From contig JACJYG010000004.1 of assembly GCA_020636215.1 (NCBI GenBank), forward strand, positions 744,001-808,000: a stretch of 64,000 nt of DNA, written 5' to 3'. Made by a program: the position numbers and the translations under genes. This stretch comes from Lewinellaceae bacterium (lineage in GTDB: Bacteria; Bacteroidota; Bacteroidia; Chitinophagales; Saprospiraceae). Under the pieces are notes generated by a model. It did not search any database. It was not told where the DNA came from and saw only the letters and a program-made list of their open reading frames with translations. Of this stretch, positions 25,617 to 33,835 are shown piece after piece (within the stretch, counting starts at the first letter, position 1; each line of letters begins with the position of its first letter).

Positions 25617-26555
25617 CTAATCCTTGATCCGGAAACTACAATCCTGAAATACTGCTTCCAGGCTGATTTCCAAGCCTGGCTCAACGCTCAGCGCCGAAGC
25701 CAGAGCATCGGCCAGGGTGCAGTTGGGCGCCAGTACTGTCACTTGTTTGCCATGCGACACGCCCAGGCCGGTGCGCGGGTCGATGATATGGCTGTAGCGC
25801 CGCCCCTGCCATTCCAGGTAGCGGTAGGCATCACCGGAAGTGGCAATGGCGCAGTTGGCAATCGTCAGCATTGTATCGCCCTGCACTTCTACCTTCCAGC
25901 CACTTTCCCCTGGCGGCGGTGCGCCGGCCCATAAGTCGCCGCCACCGTCTACAAGGGCGATGGTAATGCCTTGCTGCTGCAGTACCTTCATCGCTTCATC
26001 CACCGCGTATCCTTTGGCGATGCCGCCGGCATCGAGGCGCATGCCGGGGCGAAGCAATTTCACCTTGGGCTCATCAGGATGCAGTTGAAGGTTTTGACAA
26101 CCCACCCGTTCCCGCGCCTCCGCCAGCGCCAGGTTATCGGGAAATGCACCTTGCCGAAATGCGCGCCGCCACAGCCGGCTCAGCGGCCCAATGGTAATGT
26201 CAAAAGCACCTTCCGTCCGTGTTGAAATGGCCTGGGCCTGCCGCAGCACTGCTTCCATATCCGGGCTCACCGCTACCCAGGCGCTCGTTGAATCACTGCT
26301 CCTCCCCAGGCGGGATAACTCGCTCTCGGCCCGGTAATCGCTGAGTTTAGCGTTCAGCGCATCGATCCGGGCAAAAGCGGCGGCGGCCGCCTGCCCGGCC
26401 TGAACACTATCCGCTGCATACAGCACCAACCGAAACAAGGTCCCCATCTGTGGATGCTGATACGCATAGCGGCTCAGCGGCTGGCCCTGGCCTATGTTTG
26501 CCTGGCCAGCCCAGAGCAGCAGAGCTATAGGAGCAATTAGCCTGATTGGGGGCAT
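25617..26555 (-). CDS. apbE: FAD:protein FMN transferase
   Basis: 312 aa with a signal peptide. ApbE family: it attaches FMN from FAD to Thr/Ser of exported flavoproteins in the periplasm. Recognisable segments are GAFDITIGPLSRLWR, the GGIAKGYAVD loop, LVDGGGDLW, and TSGDAYRYLEWQGRRYSHI followed by DPRTG, with the metal-binding Asp/Thr region near the C-terminus (LADALASAL). Likely flavinylation targets (NqrC, RnfG, NosR-like) are not in the window. It lies between the isomerase gene and the 8-bp minisatellite. Confidence 0.92.
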   Translation of the reverse strand: MPPIRLIAPIALLLWAGQANIGQGQPLSRYAYQHPQMGTLFRLVLYAADSVQAGQAAAAAFARIDALNAKLSDYRAESELSRLGRSSDSTSAWVAVSPDMEAVLRQAQAISTRTEGAFDITIGPLSRLWRRAFRQGAFPDNLALAEARERVGCQNLQLHPDEPKVKLLRPGMRLDAGGIAKGYAVDEAMKVLQQQGITIALVDGGGDLWAGAPPPGESGWKVEVQGDTMLTIANCAIATSGDAYRYLEWQGRRYSHIIDPRTGLGVSHGKQVTVLAPNCTLADALASALSVEPGLEISLEAVFQDCSFRIKD

Positions 26556-26607
26556 AGAATGCGTTTTTGTCGCACGTCAACAGGCCGAAAGTCGGCACGT
26601 CGGTTCC

Positions 26608-26870
26608 GACCTTCTGACCTTCCGACCTAACGACCTCACGACCTAACGACCTCACGACCTCACGACCTCACGACCTCACGACCTCACGACCTCACGACCT
26701 ACAGACCTAACGACCTTCCGACCTAACGACCTAACGACCTTCCGACCTACAGACCTTCCGACCTAACGACCTAACGACCTACAGACCTCACGACCTCACG
26801 ACCTCACGACCTCACGACCTTCAGACCTACAGACCTCACGACCTCACGACCTTCAGACCTACAGACCTTA
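26608..26870. repeat. 8-bp minisatellite GACCTNNN, about 32 units
   Basis: Units GACCTCAC, GACCTAAC, GACCTACA, GACCTTCC and GACCTTCA follow each other with no interruption and constant period 8. The array runs into the stop codon of the Gfo/Idh gene (26868-26870). Longest minisatellite in the window. No spacers, so not CRISPR. Confidence 0.95.
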
Positions 26871-28184
26871 CAACACCTTCGTCACCCCCGGCGCCGCCAC
26901 CGCGTAGAAGCCATTCTCATCCGGCAGGACCGGCGGCTCGGCATCCCAGGCGAAACGTTTGGGCATCAGGTCAAGATTGGAGTTCAGTGCGGCATCCCAT
27001 TCGATAATTTGGCCGGAGTAGGTCGCCATGCGGCCGATGAGGGCGGTGAGGGTGCTCTTAGCGGCGTTCTCAGCATCGGCAAACTTATATTCCCCTTTGG
27101 CCACTGCATCGAAGAGTACATTGTGCTCCACCTGATAAGGGTTGAGGTCGTTTTTGGCGTCGTGGTTTAGAAGTTTATACCCGCTGCGGGTCTGAATGAC
27201 ACCCGGCGCCGGCGCCGAACCGTTTGTGCCCTGGAAGGACTCCGTCACGCGGTAATTCGTGCCCACAATATGGCGGCACTGGCTGAACATGCGGCTGCCA
27301 TCGGCATATTCATACTCGACAAAATGGTGGTCGAATATCTCTCCGAATTCCTTGCCGGTGCGCACCTGCCGGCCGCCCATGCCATGCGCCCGGACGGGAT
27401 AGGCCTGCTTCGCCCAGTTACCCACGTCGAGGTTGTGGATGTGCTGTTCGTTTATATGGTCACCGCACAACCAGTTAAAATAGTACCAGTTGCGCATCTG
27501 GTATTCCATCTCCGTTTGGCCCGGCTGCCGTTCGCGCACCCATACGCCACCGCTGTTCCAGTATACGTGCGCGGTGACGATATCACCGATGACGCCTTCA
27601 TGCAGCAGTTCCATCCACTTTTGGTAAACCGTTTCATAATGGCGCTGCAGGCCTACTACCACATTGAGTTTTTTGCGTTTAGCTTCTTCGGCTGCCGCCA
27701 AAACCCGGCGCACCCCCGGTCCATCTACCGCTACCGGTTTTTCCATAAAAATATGCTTACCAGCCTTCACCGCCGCCTCGAAGTGAATCGGGCGGAAGCC
27801 CGGCGGCGTAGCCAGGATGACGACATCGCAAAGCGGTAATACTTTCTGGTAAGCTTCGAAGCCGGCGAATTTATGCTCCTCCGGCACCATTACCCTTTCG
27901 GAAGGCAGTTCATTATTTTCAGCTTCGCCCACAATCTGCTTGTAGCTGTTGTCCAGATTGTCGCGGAAGGCATCGGCCATAGCAACCAGTTGTACATTCT
28001 GACCGGATAGCAGCGCCTGTACGGCTGCGCCGGTGCCCCGCCCACCACAACCGACAAGGCCAACTTTGATGGCGTCACTGCCCTCGATATGAGCTTTGGC
28101 AGCCAGCATGGAGGGCGCCAGTAAAATCCCACCCGCTACTGCAGTGGTTTGCTTGACAAATGTTCGGCGATTGAGTTTCTTCAT
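26868..28184 (-). CDS. Tat-exported Gfo/Idh/MocA oxidoreductase
   Basis: 438 aa. N-terminal Tat signal (NRRTFVKQTT). Residues about 38-180 are a Rossmann NAD(P) domain with VGLVGCGGRGTGA; the EKP motif (IFMEKPVAVDG) is the conserved Gfo/Idh signature. The C-terminal substrate domain contains HNLDVGNW, where the His of DxxxH-type catalysis would lie. Exported Gfo/Idh proteins in Bacteroidota usually keep a tightly bound cofactor and oxidise sugars or act as glycosidases. The substrate is unknown. The last codons are next to the GACCT array. Confidence 0.92.
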   Translation of the reverse strand: MKKLNRRTFVKQTTAVAGGILLAPSMLAAKAHIEGSDAIKVGLVGCGGRGTGAAVQALLSGQNVQLVAMADAFRDNLDNSYKQIVGEAENNELPSERVMVPEEHKFAGFEAYQKVLPLCDVVILATPPGFRPIHFEAAVKAGKHIFMEKPVAVDGPGVRRVLAAAEEAKRKKLNVVVGLQRHYETVYQKWMELLHEGVIGDIVTAHVYWNSGGVWVRERQPGQTEMEYQMRNWYYFNWLCGDHINEQHIHNLDVGNWAKQAYPVRAHGMGGRQVRTGKEFGEIFDHHFVEYEYADGSRMFSQCRHIVGTNYRVTESFQGTNGSAPAPGVIQTRSGYKLLNHDAKNDLNPYQVEHNVLFDAVAKGEYKFADAENAAKSTLTALIGRMATYSGQIIEWDAALNSNLDLMPKRFAWDAEPPVLPDENGFYAVAAPGVTKVL

Positions 28185-28215
28185 ATTGCTTCAGATTGAA
28201 GTGAAATTAATCAAA

Positions 28216-28243
28216 GTCGGAAGTCGGAAGTCGGAAGTCGGAA
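28216..28243. repeat. 7-bp minisatellite GTCGGAA x4
   Basis: Four units upstream of the Gfo/Idh start. Same unit type as the array at 51523-51681. Confidence 0.9.
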
Positions 28244-28328
28244 GGTTTACCCGAACGCGAGTATGACGAGTGGGCGGGCGGAAGGCAGCAATATAGCCAT
28301 ATAACCATTTCGGCAGCCCCTCAGATGG

Positions 28329-29246
28329 TCAATCCCGGATTGCCTCCTGAAAAAAGGCATCCACTTCCGCCGTACTGGGCTGTTGTTCCGGCCGTACGAA
28401 GCGGAAGCCTACGAAGGGGGAGTCCGTATTCCACCAGATGCTTTTGGGGATCTGCGGGTCGCGGGCCTGCCATCGGGGCTGTGATTTCTGCCGATAGGTG
28501 CAATTGCATTCCTTCTCGGGGCTATCGTAAGAGCCCCCCATGACGGTGCGCGAATGGCGCTTGGCCGGTTTCACCCAAGGATTAATCGCATCCTGCCCAA
28601 TGGCTGCCGGGTAGTCCTTTCGGTATTCATCGAGGGTCCATTCTGCTACATTGCCCAACATATCGTAAAGCCCCCAGGGGTTTGGTGCTTTTTCACCAGT
28701 TTTATGATAAGCTTCATAGCCGTTATCATAGAACCAGGCATAATCCACCAACTTTTCCGGCGCCCAGTTTTGCCCGGCCTGGCAGGCGTAGGCCCATTCG
28801 GCTTCGGTCGGCAGGCGAAAAAACTGCCCGGTTTTCTGGTACAGCCAGTAGCAATAGCGCAGGGCCGCCTGCTGGGTCATGCTCACCGCGGGGAAGCCGC
28901 CTGTGGTACCCATGCCGTAGGTATAATCCAGGTATTGCGGCGTCGGCCGGCTGACGGCATCGGCACGATATTCGCCTTCCTGCCAGTTGCTGACATCACT
29001 GTCGTATTGCCGCTGCTGGAAGAGGGCAAACTCATCATAGGTTACCTCGTGCGCCCCCATCCAAAAGGCGTCGAGTTGAATGGGAATGGGTTGGCCATCC
29101 TCGCCTTCCACCTGCAGTTGGCCTGCCGGGAGGTGCACGAGTTGAAAGCTTATCTCAGAACCGGGAATGGTGATTTGTTCCGTATCCTGCCCTTGTAACA
29201 GGATAGCTAGAAATAGCAGGGGAAGAACAAGCGAGTTTTTCCTCAT
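28329..29246 (-). CDS. SUMF1/formylglycine-generating-enzyme-like secreted protein
   Basis: 305 aa. The ATG at 29244-29246 gives a signal peptide (ends AILLQGQ). FGE-sulfatase fold: FWMGAHEVTYDEF near the start, RLPTEAEWAYACQAG in the centre, NPWGLYDMLGNVAEWTLD, and GGSYDSPEKECNCTYR with FVGFRFVR at the end. The twin Cys of true formylglycine enzymes are not clearly present (the Cys-containing ECNC lies elsewhere), so it may be a non-catalytic relative such as GldJ/GldK-type T9SS proteins or a binding protein. No sulfatase is adjacent. Confidence 0.85.
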   Translation of the reverse strand: MRKNSLVLPLLFLAILLQGQDTEQITIPGSEISFQLVHLPAGQLQVEGEDGQPIPIQLDAFWMGAHEVTYDEFALFQQRQYDSDVSNWQEGEYRADAVSRPTPQYLDYTYGMGTTGGFPAVSMTQQAALRYCYWLYQKTGQFFRLPTEAEWAYACQAGQNWAPEKLVDYAWFYDNGYEAYHKTGEKAPNPWGLYDMLGNVAEWTLDEYRKDYPAAIGQDAINPWVKPAKRHSRTVMGGSYDSPEKECNCTYRQKSQPRWQARDPQIPKSIWWNTDSPFVGFRFVRPEQQPSTAEVDAFFQEAIRD

Positions 29247-29372
29247 AGGAGATAGGGCTTTGGGTAAAAATAGCAGATTGTTGGGAGAAATTAGAAAGGA
29301 TGCGCGCTTTTTGAATGCCAAATGAAAAAGATGCTATAGATACTATTAGATACTGTGGCAGCTGGGCTCCAT

Positions 29373-29391
29373 CTCTGTGAGCCGGGCAAGC
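29373..29391. repeat. Dispersed motif CTCTGTGAGCCGGGCAAGC
   Basis: One of four loci with CTCTNYGAGCCGGGYAARS (others at 8015, 10112 and 60137). Intergenic. Confidence 0.75.
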
Positions 29392-29424
29392 TTTGAACAG
29401 CCCCCTTGTTTGGAGCTTCTGGGG

Positions 29425-30624
29425 TTAACGATCCATTTTCGATTCCATTAACCCACTTCGTATTTCATCAAAAAAAGGTGTCCTTTTTTCTTCCACGCAT
29501 TTTGCGGCGTAGAGGTAAAGCGCAGCGCTCCAGGTTTGCCAGTCCTGCCCCATGGGCTTGCCGTCCTGGGCTTTCAGCCATTCGTTAAATCCAAACGCCA
29601 CGGTTCCGGTATGGGAAAGTTTGATGATTTGGGTGAGCGCCAGGAGCTTTTCTCTGGCGAGCGAGTATCGTTTAGCAGCTACCAGGGCCGCAACATAAAA
29701 TCCGCAAATAAAGGGCCATATCCCTCCATTGTGGTAATCCCCTGGATTGTTATATATGGCATATCGTGGAAGCCAGTCCGGGTCTTCCGGTTTGATATAG
29801 GGGAAGAAATTGGGCGGCAGATCAACGGCTAATTCCCCTTTTTCCCTCATGGCGGCGCACTCCTCTTCGATCCAGGAAACCATTTCCTCCGCCCGAGTGG
29901 GCGATGCTATTCCGGAAAGGATGGCCAGGCTGTTGCCGAGCAGGTCGAAACGTTCGCTGCTGTAAATTTTATAGGACCAGAAAGCATAGTAAGGCTTATG
30001 TTTTACTACGAAACCTTCGTGGACATGATGGTGCATAGCCCCTCCGGTAACGGTAAACCGGCGTATCTCATGCCGCACTTCCTCTGCCCTTTCGTGCTGC
30101 CCCAGGAGCCGGAGATAGCTATATACCAGGGTATTCACAAACAGGCCATATCCGATCACCCATTGTTCATCACGCCAGTCACTGGTGGGTTGCTGGGCAA
30201 CCAGATATCGGTCAGCAGGGCATTGGTAGGCCATCCAGGTTAAGGCTTTGCTGACGGCCTCCTGAAGAAAGTCATGTTCGGCGGTTATTTTTCTAAAAAT
30301 GCCGACACCCAGCAAAAACAAAGGGGTGCTATCGCTCGCCCCCCGGTCTTCCTTATCGTGCACCAGGGAAGGGATATGCCCGTGTTCGGTCTGATTTTTC
30401 GCCAGTGTTTCCAATACGCTGCGAATGCTCTTTAGCAGCTTCTGGTTTCCGGAAACAGCAATCCCCAGGATAGAAAACATCAAATCTCTGGTGTAGGGCT
30501 CCGGATACCCCCAGCCGGCCGTACGCGGAAGGCCGTGAAAGGGGCCGTGGGCATTGTGAAGCAACACTTCAAGGGCAGCCTTCTTCGCTTCTTCTATCGT
30601 TTGCCAATTTATGGTTTGCATCAT
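29425..30624 (-). CDS. GH100-like (neutral/alkaline invertase-type) glycosidase
   Basis: 399 aa with no signal peptide. An (alpha/alpha)6-barrel glycosidase with segments TAGWGYPEPYTRDLMFSILG, HGHIPSLVHDKEDRGASDSTPLFLLG, YNNPGDYHNGGIWPFICGFY and GQDWQTWSAALYLYAAKCV. The GASDSTPLFLLG and GGIWPF...WSAA pattern is typical of GH100 invertases and related glycogen-debranching-type enzymes; the Asp in DSTP and a Glu downstream would be catalytic. It opens the stress/glycan block and may process the same sugars as the GT4/PIG-L genes. Sucrose specificity cannot be shown by eye. Confidence 0.8.
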   Translation of the reverse strand: MMQTINWQTIEEAKKAALEVLLHNAHGPFHGLPRTAGWGYPEPYTRDLMFSILGIAVSGNQKLLKSIRSVLETLAKNQTEHGHIPSLVHDKEDRGASDSTPLFLLGVGIFRKITAEHDFLQEAVSKALTWMAYQCPADRYLVAQQPTSDWRDEQWVIGYGLFVNTLVYSYLRLLGQHERAEEVRHEIRRFTVTGGAMHHHVHEGFVVKHKPYYAFWSYKIYSSERFDLLGNSLAILSGIASPTRAEEMVSWIEEECAAMREKGELAVDLPPNFFPYIKPEDPDWLPRYAIYNNPGDYHNGGIWPFICGFYVAALVAAKRYSLAREKLLALTQIIKLSHTGTVAFGFNEWLKAQDGKPMGQDWQTWSAALYLYAAKCVEEKRTPFFDEIRSGLMESKMDR

Positions 30625-30654
30625 TTTTTAACGCTAACAGCTTTTAAAAAATAA

Positions 30655-30855
30655 CTACTTCTTTTTACGGGCTACTATAAGCCCGATAAGGAGTCCGATC
30701 CCTAAAGTTATTACAATCAGTAGCCAATTCCAGTTCCCCATGTACATCGTGTCGTTTCCTTGCATCATTCCGTGTCCTTGTTGGTTAACACAGGCTGTGA
30801 TACTAAACAATAATGCGCCGTAAAAAAACACCTTTAAAATTTTTATATTTTTCAT
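30655..30855 (-). CDS. Small lipoprotein with one membrane helix
   Basis: 66 aa. The ATG at 30853-30855 gives a lipoprotein signal (lipobox SITAC), a short Met/Gly/Asn-rich linker and a C-terminal helix WLLIVITLGIGLLIGLIVARKKK. Dual anchoring (lipid plus helix) is unusual. Unknown function; lies among small stress-type membrane proteins. Confidence 0.7.
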   Translation of the reverse strand: MKNIKILKVFFYGALLFSITACVNQQGHGMMQGNDTMYMGNWNWLLIVITLGIGLLIGLIVARKKK

Positions 30856-30878
30856 GATTTTGTAAATGGTTTCGCAAT

Positions 30879-30908
30879 AAAAAAAAGCCCCCAGCAACAA
30901 CTGGAGGC
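30879..30908 (-). terminator. Rho-independent terminator
   Basis: On the minus strand GCCTCCAG-TTGTTG-CTGGGGGC, one mismatch, then eight T. Ends the HPF-lipoprotein transcript. Confidence 0.8.
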
Positions 30909-31010
30909 AATGCTTGGAATTATAAAGTCATTGACGATGGTTGAGCTAAACCATATCATTGGTAAGGATCACCTTTAAGGCTTTTTATTTCATTTTCAAA
31001 TGCGCGAATT

Positions 31011-31403
31011 TCATTGTTTTTTTAATTCTAAGGTTTGAACCTGATTACTCCCATCCGTTGATTCCCATTTTTGGAATTTCGCTTTATCCTCAATAAAAAT
31101 CCAGGTTTTTGAAAATGAGGACCCTTCACTTTGTATCGTAACATATTGATCTGTTGCCGTCCAATTGAACGGCAACCTGTCGTCTGTTTTGGCTCCAAAA
31201 AGCGAATAAGCGATATTCTTCTCTCCAGTACCGTCTCTATGGAATACCAAAATCCCAATGTCGTTCACAGAAGTCCCCTGTTGATCTGGAGTAGTCGTTT
31301 CGTATCTTTGGATAGCCCAGGAACCGACTAAGCGAGGTGAACAGGAGGATAAAGTTGCTCCAATAAGAAGCAAAGTGGCCAAAACTAATTTTGAGCAGTT
31401 CAT
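31011..31403 (-). CDS. Small lipocalin-like lipoprotein
   Basis: 130 aa lipoprotein (lipobox LSSC). The mature part starts RLVGSWAIQRYETTT and continues with short strands (NDIGILVFHRDGTGEKNI, YVTIQSEGSSFSKTWIFI), as in small lipocalin-like Bacteroidota proteins. Overlaps the HPF-like gene upstream by 4 bp (ATGA), so the two are cotranslated. Confidence 0.75.
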   Translation of the reverse strand: MNCSKLVLATLLLIGATLSSCSPRLVGSWAIQRYETTTPDQQGTSVNDIGILVFHRDGTGEKNIAYSLFGAKTDDRLPFNWTATDQYVTIQSEGSSFSKTWIFIEDKAKFQKWESTDGSNQVQTLELKKQ

Positions 31404-31720
31404 ATTATTTTTGATTTTTTACGGCCTAGTATTGTTTCCAGAGAAGTCATTAACTTGTCAATTGCCCCTTCAACTGCCTGTTCATGGGTGTTTGCGTGAC
31501 TGGTAACTGCAATTGGCTGCATTCCTTCCAGGCGGGCTTCAATCATACATCGTTTATCATTCAGCCCATCCTTATTACCATCCTCATCGGAGAGATGAAC
31601 TTCCAGGCGTGTTATTTGAGCACTAAACCGGCTTAGCCCATCTGATATTAAGGCGATTAAAGGAGCGCTTTGTTCTTCGCTCCCTGTTATATTGTTGCCT
31701 GTATTAAATTGAATTGTCAT
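31400..31720 (-). CDS. HPF/RaiA-type ribosome-associated protein
   Basis: 106 aa, cytoplasmic. Reads as the short ribosome-hibernation fold: ISRLEVHLSDEDGNKDG-like strand (here ITRLEVHLSDEDGNKDG), CMIEARLEGMQPIAVTSHA and a C-terminal helix EQAVEGAIDKLMTSLETIL. In this family the protein binds the 30S decoding site and stops translation in stress or stationary phase. An HPF of this size without the long C-terminal domain often accompanies stress loci in Bacteroidota. Confidence 0.82.
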   Translation of the reverse strand: MTIQFNTGNNITGSEEQSAPLIALISDGLSRFSAQITRLEVHLSDEDGNKDGLNDKRCMIEARLEGMQPIAVTSHANTHEQAVEGAIDKLMTSLETILGRKKSKII

Positions 31721-31840
31721 TGTTTCAAAGTTTTAAAAATCCATAAATACTCTTCCTATCGCGGATTTGTGTATTGAACGCTGTAAACAGCAGCTACCTC
31801 TGTCTTCTGGCTATTAAACCAAATACCTAAAGCAAAGGTA

Positions 31841-32950
31841 TTACACCTTCCTTTCCGGCGGGTCGGCGTGCCCATCCGGAGGCAAGATATCCGGCAAATC
31901 AAAGCGCGCCACGCCAATGCGTTTGTCGGCCATTCCATAGTAGACGTCGAAGCGGCCCGGTAAGCCAAGATCGTCGCGCCGGTCGATGCCGGTGGGGAAT
32001 ACGACGTTGTCGACGATCCCGTGCCGTTCATGCGGCAGTTCCGGTGTCAACACCGGCTCCGGCGAACGATAGCGAATCACACGCGGATGTCCTGCTGAAA
32101 GCACCATCAGCCCGGCCGAGTAACACAGCTGTTTTTTATCATTACCCAAAGCCGCTATTTCACACACCCCATGGTAGATGATCAGCCAGCCGTGCCGTGT
32201 CAGGATGGGTGGCGTGCCCCCGCCGATTTTCAGGCGCTCCCAGGGCGCTACCGGAGTGGCGAGCCGGTGATGAGAATTGATCAGGCCAAAATAATAGGGT
32301 TCGACGCCATCCAGAACCATCGGGCAGTAGGAAATCCAGATGCTTTCATGATCGACATCCACCACTCTGGGTTCGGCATGACAGACGGTTTCATGAGGGC
32401 GAGTGCCGGGAAAAAGCGGCCGGTGAAGCATAGCCAGTTGCATTTTCCCGGCGTGATTAGGTATTACGACGGGGAAAAGACAAGCATCCTTATTGTCCAC
32501 GTTGACAAAATCGATATTGCGATACTCCTGAAAAGTCGCAAGCCCAAGACGCTTCCATTGAAACAAATCCTCCGATGCGGCCAGGGCGATCCGCGGCCCC
32601 ATCGGAGAAAATGCCGTATAGGCCATGATGTAGCACTGAAGCGGCTCAACAAAGGTGATGCGGGGATCCTCACATCCACCGCTACCATCGGGCCGGCGTT
32701 CATAATCTGCCTCTGGCTCCAGGGCGATTCCGAGCCGTTCAACACCTGTCGGGTCGCCGGCTTCATTGAACAGCACCCGGGCAATACCGATACGCGAATA
32801 ATTACCCTGCGCGACAAGCCTTGGAAACAGGTATAGTTCGCCATCCGGGCCGCGAATGGCCGCCGGATTCAGGACGCCCTCGGCCTCCATTGGATTGCCG
32901 GGTTCGGGTTCCATAATTTGCCCCAGGCGATGCAATTGGAAATTATTCAT
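31841..32950 (-). CDS. GH130-family glycoside phosphorylase/hydrolase
   Basis: 369 aa with no signal peptide. A five-bladed propeller of family GH130: NPAAIRGPDGELYLFPRLV, CEDPRITFVEPLQCYIMAY, LGLATFQEYRNID, KDACLFPVVIPN, GGGTPPILTRHGWLIIYHGV. Most members phosphorolyse beta-1,2- or beta-1,4-mannosides. The Asp in EDPR fits the catalytic acid. Cytoplasmic location fits a phosphorylase. It probably acts with the GT4/PIG-L operon about 5 kb upstream on the same strand. Confidence 0.88.
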   Translation of the reverse strand: MNNFQLHRLGQIMEPEPGNPMEAEGVLNPAAIRGPDGELYLFPRLVAQGNYSRIGIARVLFNEAGDPTGVERLGIALEPEADYERRPDGSGGCEDPRITFVEPLQCYIMAYTAFSPMGPRIALAASEDLFQWKRLGLATFQEYRNIDFVNVDNKDACLFPVVIPNHAGKMQLAMLHRPLFPGTRPHETVCHAEPRVVDVDHESIWISYCPMVLDGVEPYYFGLINSHHRLATPVAPWERLKIGGGTPPILTRHGWLIIYHGVCEIAALGNDKKQLCYSAGLMVLSAGHPRVIRYRSPEPVLTPELPHERHGIVDNVVFPTGIDRRDDLGLPGRFDVYYGMADKRIGVARFDLPDILPPDGHADPPERKV

Positions 32951-32984
32951 TTAATCTGATGGCATTTTTTTCAGAGGCAGCTGA

Positions 32985-33170
32985 TTAAAGCTCGTCAAGA
33001 ATCTTTTTCATTTCTTCTTCGGTTTTGCCCAGCTTGATTTGGAGCTTCCCAAGCATTTCCTCTCTCTTGCCTTCTGCAAACATCAGGTCATCGTCAGTTA
33101 AGGTTGCGAACTTTTGTTTGAGTTTCCCTTTTTGTTCATTCCAGTTGCCTTTTAATTCTTTTGTGTTCAT
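32985..33170 (-). CDS. CsbD-family stress protein
   Basis: 61 aa from the ATG at 33168-33170. MNTKELKGNWNEQKGKLKQKF and the following helices match the CsbD family, small hydrophilic proteins of the general stress response in many bacteria; the exact action is unknown. Regulatory site 1 lies 70 bp upstream. Confidence 0.9.
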   Translation of the reverse strand: MNTKELKGNWNEQKGKLKQKFATLTDDDLMFAEGKREEMLGKLQIKLGKTEEEMKKILDEL

Positions 33171-33239
33171 TTTCTTAATATTTTCGTAGGAGAACATTCC
33201 CGCACAGAAAGAAGGTAAGACATTTAATTCAGGAGAGTA

Positions 33240-33277
33240 TTACACAATTTTGGCAAAGGGTTACATCATTCACACAT
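33240..33277 (-). promoter_or_regulatory. 21-bp direct-repeat site 1 (before csbD-like gene)
   Basis: Complement of the gene strand: TTACACAATT at 33240, TTACATCATT at 33261, CACACAT at 33271-33277. Period exactly 21 bp. Confidence 0.8.
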
Positions 33278-33283
33278 AGGCGC

Positions 33284-33835
33284 CTACTTTTTGAAGGCTG
33301 AAATATCAACTGCCGACAAAAGGCATTCCTGCTCTTCGCCGGCCACTACGCCTTCCAGGTATACATGGCATAAAAACTTTTTATCATAACCAAGTATCAA
33401 CTCGCAGGATTCTTTTGAATTACTGGTATATACCTTGCTGAAAAAATCGTTAAACGCCGGCAATGACTCTTCGGAGACGAAAAGTTTAAAGTTGGTGTTT
33501 TTTAAACTAAAGCGTTTTTCACCGAGCATTTCGGCGGCCGTGAAGTTAAGCTCAAGGATACTGCCTTCGGAATCGAGCGTGAGATAGCCCATCGGGGTCA
33601 AATCGTACAGGATGGTATATTTTTTAAGCGCTGCTTCTGCTGTTTCATTGGCCTGTCGCAGTGCTTCGTTTTGCATTTCCAATTCTATCTGGTGCACCTG
33701 CAATTCGTGCAGCAGCCTTTTCGCATCACCTTCCTTTATCAACCTTTCAACCTCGTCATTTTCCTCTTTCAGCCGCTCTTCGGCTTTCAAACGCAGCATC
33801 TGGGCATCTGTCAAGTTTCTTTCTTCGCTACTCAT
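33284..33835 (-). CDS. PAS-domain protein
   Basis: 183 aa. A coiled-coil helix (residues about 1-70, LKAEERLKEENDEVERLIKEGD) is followed by one PAS fold (YTILYDLTPMGYLTLDSEGSILELNFTAAEMLG). No kinase or output domain. It overlaps the end of the CheB-CheR-PAS gene by 8 bp, so it is a coupled partner and may be the sensor or adaptor of that protein. Ligand unknown. Confidence 0.85.
   Translation of the reverse strand: MSSEERNLTDAQMLRLKAEERLKEENDEVERLIKEGDAKRLLHELQVHQIELEMQNEALRQANETAEAALKKYTILYDLTPMGYLTLDSEGSILELNFTAAEMLGEKRFSLKNTNFKLFVSEESLPAFNDFFSKVYTSNSKESCELILGYDKKFLCHVYLEGVVAGEEQECLLSAVDISAFKK

Noticed and set aside
26608..26870. Possible CRISPR array
   Set aside because: Unit is only 8 bp and there are no spacers; no cas genes in the window.
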